From: Chloroflexota bacterium
Lineage (GTDB): Bacteria > Chloroflexota > Anaerolineae > Anaerolineales > UBA11579
DNA: 8,273 nt
Direction of reading: 5' to 3'
Assembly (NCBI GenBank): GCA_003250455.1
Contig: QKGK01000089.1
Span: 1 to 8,273, forward strand
Each line of letters opens with the position of its first letter. Position 1 is the stretch's first letter. The position numbers were made by a program, and so were the translations under genes. The notes below the pieces were generated by a model that did no database searches, was not told the origin of the DNA, and saw only the letters and a program-made list of their open reading frames with translations. Of this stretch, positions 5,652-8,273 are shown in pieces.

Positions 5652-6370
5652 GCGGCTAACTCCTCCAGGATCTCGGCGAGATGCACCACCTGCAAATGAT
5701 CTTCCGGGGTCTGGTTAGCGCGCATCTGCATCAGGCATCCGGGGTCGGCGGTGACCAGCACACCGGCATCGGTGTGCAACCCGTGCGAAAGCTTGTCACG
5801 GGTGATTGCCTGGGAGACATCGTGCATGCGTACACTGAAGACCCCCCCAAACCCACAGCAGCGTTCCGAATCTTCCATTTCCAGTATCTGGCAGCCAACC
5901 TGCTGCAGCAGCTGGCGGGGCTGTTCTTTGATCCCGGCGACGCGCAGCATATGGCAGGAATCGTGATAGGTGACAATATGGGTCTCGGAAGACTTAGGGG
6001 TCAGGGGCACGTTGGTGGCAAGAAATTCGCTCAACTCGAAGATCTTCTTGCTCAGCGCCTGGGCACGCGCTTTCCAGGCTGGTTCACCGGCAAATAAATG
6101 GGGATATTCTGCACGCATCATCCCGGTGCAGGAGCCGCCAATCACCACCACCGCTTCGTACGGTTCCAGGATCTGGATGGTCTGTTTGGCTAATGCTTCT
6201 GCCTGCGGGTTGAACCCGGTGGTGAAAAAAGGCTGTCCGCAGCAGGTTTGGCTGGCAGGGAAATCCACCCGGTAGCCGCCACGCTGAAGCAATTTGACAG
6301 CCGCCATCCCAACTTCGGGGAGGACCTGGTCGACCATACAGGTGACAAAAAGGGCAATTGTGTTATCCAT
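5648..6370 (-). CDS. lutA: Lactate utilization protein A (CCG-domain protein)
   Basis: This 240-aa protein has two cysteine-rich CCG domains that bind an iron-sulfur centre, as in LutA/LldE and heterodisulfide reductase subunit B. Domain 1 has QTCCGQP (41-47) with C81 (GGSCTG). Domain 2 has YHDSCHMLR (135-143), RCCGFGG (170-176) and DPGCLMQM (209-216). The N-terminus IALFVTCMVDQVLPEVG and the length are as expected for LutA. It is the first gene of the lut operon and overlaps lutB by 4 bp. The ATG at 6370 has no clear Shine-Dalgarno sequence, unlike lutB and lutC, yet the family N-terminus begins right there, so I keep it. Its promoter is probably in the divergent region shared with the lipoprotein gene. 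Confidence 0.93.
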   Translation of the reverse strand: MDNTIALFVTCMVDQVLPEVGMAAVKLLQRGGYRVDFPASQTCCGQPFFTTGFNPQAEALAKQTIQILEPYEAVVVIGGSCTGMMRAEYPHLFAGEPAWKARAQALSKKIFELSEFLATNVPLTPKSSETHIVTYHDSCHMLRVAGIKEQPRQLLQQVGCQILEMEDSERCCGFGGVFSVRMHDVSQAITRDKLSHGLHTDAGVLVTADPGCLMQMRANQTPEDHLQVVHLAEILEELAA

Positions 6371-6488
6371 GTGTTTTCTGTTTTAATAGTAGTCGAGAAT
6401 GATGGCCATGGTCTGCCTTGAAAGCGCAAAACATGACCGTATTGTACCAATGATGTAAGAAAAATATACCCAATCTGCACATAATATT
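6371..6488. promoter_or_regulatory. Divergent intergenic region with overlapping promoters
   Basis: This 118-bp region separates lutA (leftward) from a lipoprotein gene (rightward). For the rightward gene, TTGAAA (6418-6423) and TATTGT (6440-6445) are spaced by 16 nt. For lutA, TACAAT on the minus strand (6446-6441) is a good -10, but no good -35 is seen. The two -10 candidates overlap. The inverted repeat ATTG-TAC-CAAT (6441-6451) lies over both and could be an operator. A second palindrome, ATGGCCAT, lies at 6402-6409. Neither start codon has a clear Shine-Dalgarno sequence. Confidence 0.45.
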
Positions 6489-8168
6489 ATGAAAAAGACC
6501 TTCATTTTCCTCCTGTTGAGCCTTGGAATGGCCCTTTCCGGCTGCGCCTGGCTATCAAACCCTGATCCAACACCCACACTATCCCCGACGGTAACCCCTA
6601 CGGCGATTGTCGCCAACGCCCATGTGATCTTCGTCCAGGCGGTGGAAGCCGAGGACGGCAGCTGGACCTTTTCGGTGACCGTGGAACATCCCGACACCGG
6701 TTGGGAAGACTATGCCGATGGATGGGATGTGGTGCTGCCGGACGGCACCGTGGTGAAACCCAACCCGGAGGCGGCTTTTACGCGGGTGCTGACCCATCCC
6801 CATGAGACTGAACAGCCCTTCACCCGCAGCCAAAGCGGGATTGTGATCCCGGCGGACGTGACCAGCGTGACGGTGCGCGCCCACGACCTGGTGGACGGCT
6901 ACGGGGGGCAGGAAGTGGTGGTACAGCTCAACCAGAGCAGCGGGCTGAATTTTTCCGTGGAACGGGCTTCGGCTTTCCAAATGGAGCTGCTGCCCCAGAT
7001 AGGGGTGACCAACCAGCAACCGGACGGCAACCGGGTGGCAAGTGGGCAGATCGACCTGCTGAATGCCGCCGTGCTCGATATTCCCCTGGGGGGCGTACCT
7101 CTCTGGGTGGTGGGTGCAGCTGATGAAGCGGGCAACCCAATTTGGGTAGCGGCATTGGAAGACGGGCAGCTTGCAGGTTTCCGGGTGGAAAATGGGGAAG
7201 CTCAAGCCATCGACCTGTCCGTGAGCCAACTTCCAGCGGGGATGCCGCCTGCAATCCTCTACCAGGACGGGAAGGTGAAAGTCCTGACCACCCAGGCACC
7301 CAACCTGGCGCCGTTCACCCATCCGATCTTGACGGGGGCAGGCGATCTGGCGTATATCAACGACCAGGGAGAAATTTTCGTGGAGGGAAGCGATTGGGCG
7401 CGCCCTTACAAAGCAGATGCCCTGCTGGATGGCCGGCTGCTGAGCGACGGGGCAGGTAACCTGCTGACACTTGCTGCCCCCTCCGATATTTACCAGCACG
7501 GCGCTTTAGGGGACGACCTGGAAGCAAAAGGCTTCACGCTGCTCAACCTGGATACCGGGAAGGTCAACCGGGTGGGGATCTACTCGGACCAGGTGGTCGA
7601 GGGGATCGCCCCGATCTGGGCAGACCTGAACTCGGACAGCGTGCGGGAGATACTGCTGACGCTGAGCAACCGGCAGGGCGGCGCACAGCTGGTGGTGATG
7701 GATGCGCAGGGCGAGATCATCGCTCAGGGAGAGCCGATCGGCACCGGCTACCGCTGGCGGCATCAGATCGCGGCGGCGCCAATCGGACCGAACCGCGAAA
7801 TGGAAATCGTGGACGTGCTCACGCCGCACATCGGCGGGGTGGTGGAGTTCTTCCGGCTGGAGGGGGAAAATCTGGTGAAGGTGGCCGAGCTCTCCGGCTA
7901 TACCTCGCACGTGATCCACACCCGCAACCTGGACCTGGCCTTCGTGGGCGACCTGGATGCGGATGGATTGTTGGAACTGCTCCTGCCGAAGCAAGACCTC
8001 TCCTCCCTGGGCATTTTGCAGCGCAGCGAGTCTGGCGTGGAAGTGGTTGGAGAAGCGCCCCTGGAAGGCGGGCTGAGCAGCAACCTGGCGGCCATCCCGC
8101 TGCCGGACGGGGGCATGTCCGTTGCCGCCGGGATGGGTTCCGGTGTGCTGAGGGTGTGGCTGCCGTAA
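6489..8168 (+). CDS. Uncharacterised lipoprotein with FG-GAP/VCBS-like loops
   Basis: This 559-aa protein of unknown function has a lipoprotein signal with lipobox LSGC (Cys19), so it is exported and anchored on the outer face of the cytoplasmic membrane. A Thr/Pro linker follows (27-38). Residues about 45-147 look like a compact beta-rich domain with WTFSVTVEHPDTGWEDYADG (59-78), VVLPDGTVV, HPHETEQPFTRS (103-114) and IPADVTSVTVRAHD. From memory, similar signatures recur in secreted proteins of several phyla without an assigned role. The rest (about 160-559) resembles a beta-propeller or repeat protein. Two Asp-rich loops, WADLNSDSVREILLTL (377-392) and VGDLDADGLLELLLP (486-500), match the FG-GAP/VCBS calcium-loop pattern, the first more weakly. 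No catalytic motif is evident. It is divergent from lutA and may have the promoter at 6418-6445. The start is chosen by the signal peptide; there is no clear ribosome binding site. Binding or cell-surface structural roles are guesses. Confidence 0.85.
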   Translation: MKKTFIFLLLSLGMALSGCAWLSNPDPTPTLSPTVTPTAIVANAHVIFVQAVEAEDGSWTFSVTVEHPDTGWEDYADGWDVVLPDGTVVKPNPEAAFTRVLTHPHETEQPFTRSQSGIVIPADVTSVTVRAHDLVDGYGGQEVVVQLNQSSGLNFSVERASAFQMELLPQIGVTNQQPDGNRVASGQIDLLNAAVLDIPLGGVPLWVVGAADEAGNPIWVAALEDGQLAGFRVENGEAQAIDLSVSQLPAGMPPAILYQDGKVKVLTTQAPNLAPFTHPILTGAGDLAYINDQGEIFVEGSDWARPYKADALLDGRLLSDGAGNLLTLAAPSDIYQHGALGDDLEAKGFTLLNLDTGKVNRVGIYSDQVVEGIAPIWADLNSDSVREILLTLSNRQGGAQLVVMDAQGEIIAQGEPIGTGYRWRHQIAAAPIGPNREMEIVDVLTPHIGGVVEFFRLEGENLVKVAELSGYTSHVIHTRNLDLAFVGDLDADGLLELLLPKQDLSSLGILQRSESGVEVVGEAPLEGGLSSNLAAIPLPDGGMSVAAGMGSGVLRVWLP

Positions 8169-8177
8169 AGCTGCTGT

Positions 8178-8273
8178 CTACGGGTAGGGGACAAAAGCCA
8201 AAACGGTTCCGGGGTATTTATCGGTGGCGATCAGGAAGCCGAGATCGTCCAGGCGGGCAATCGCTTCCCAATT
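8178..8273 (-). CDS. C-terminal end of a possible beta-propeller protein (partial)
   Basis: Reading leftward from the window edge, an open frame of 31 codons ends at TAG (8180-8178). Its residues include NWEAIARLDDLGFL and then IATDKYPGTVLAFVPYP at the C-terminus. This looks like the closing strand of a beta-propeller or phytase-like esterase-type protein, where similar NWEG...TDK...LGFV endings occur; that is from memory and weak. The coding style, with G/C-rich third positions, matches the neighbouring genes. The gene is cut by the window edge and convergent with the lipoprotein gene, with only 9 bp between the two stops and no terminator hairpin visible between them. Confidence 0.6.
   Translation of the reverse strand, partial: NWEAIARLDDLGFLIATDKYPGTVLAFVPYP

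Noticed and set aside
6579..7499. 306-codon minus-strand open frame inside the lipoprotein gene
   Set aside because: Antisense to a gene with a signal peptide and domain motifs; its His/Arg-rich composition is typical of a shadow frame in G/C-rich DNA.
1..8273. CRISPR arrays, tRNA or rRNA genes, transposase or phage genes
   Set aside because: Looked for on both strands; no regularly spaced long repeats, no tRNA-like cloverleaf and no transposase or phage protein signatures were seen.

Overview
This window most likely comes from a bacterium of the Chloroflexota (Anaerolineae-like). That placement is an inference from the moderately high G+C, the Thr/Pro-rich linker just after the lipobox of one lipoprotein, the acidic Asn/Glu-rich linker after the lipobox of another, and the gene families present. 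No taxonomic marker is visible. Most of the window is coded on the minus strand.

Layout, read in the direction of minus-strand transcription (right to left). At 6370-3650 lies a tightly overlapping lutA-lutB-lutC operon (4-bp and 17-bp overlaps), encoding the iron-sulfur L-lactate oxidation complex. Just downstream of the lutC stop is a separate sigma70-like promoter (3609-3636). It drives a leader of roughly 340 nt containing a cobalamin (B12) riboswitch (about 3581-3402, with the B12-box core at 3477-3462). After the aptamer come two hairpin-forming sequences and an intrinsic-terminator-like attenuator (3310-3280). Next is a three-gene ABC importer: substrate-binding lipoprotein (3260-2208), FecCD/BtuC-type permease (2141-1104) and ATPase (1104-325). 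The riboswitch is what turns a generic B12/siderophore-type importer into a confident btuFCD call.

To the right, a divergent plus-strand gene (6489-8168) encodes a 559-aa lipoprotein with a conserved-looking N-terminal extracytoplasmic domain and two FG-GAP/VCBS-like Asp-rich loops. Its function is unknown. The 118-bp divergent intergenic region holds overlapping -10 candidates for lutA and this gene, with a small inverted repeat between them. At the right edge is the C-terminal end of another minus-strand gene (8273-8178), convergent with the lipoprotein gene.

The left flank (1-324) is AT-richer, has no convincing gene, and is unusually dense in short inverted and direct repeats. It may be the remnant of a mobile-element end or a regulatory region for a gene to the left.

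Functionally, the window combines corrinoid scavenging under B12 feedback control with flavin-independent lactate oxidation. The most testable new point is a possible antiterminator pairing between the 3' end of the B12 aptamer and the 3' arm of the attenuator.
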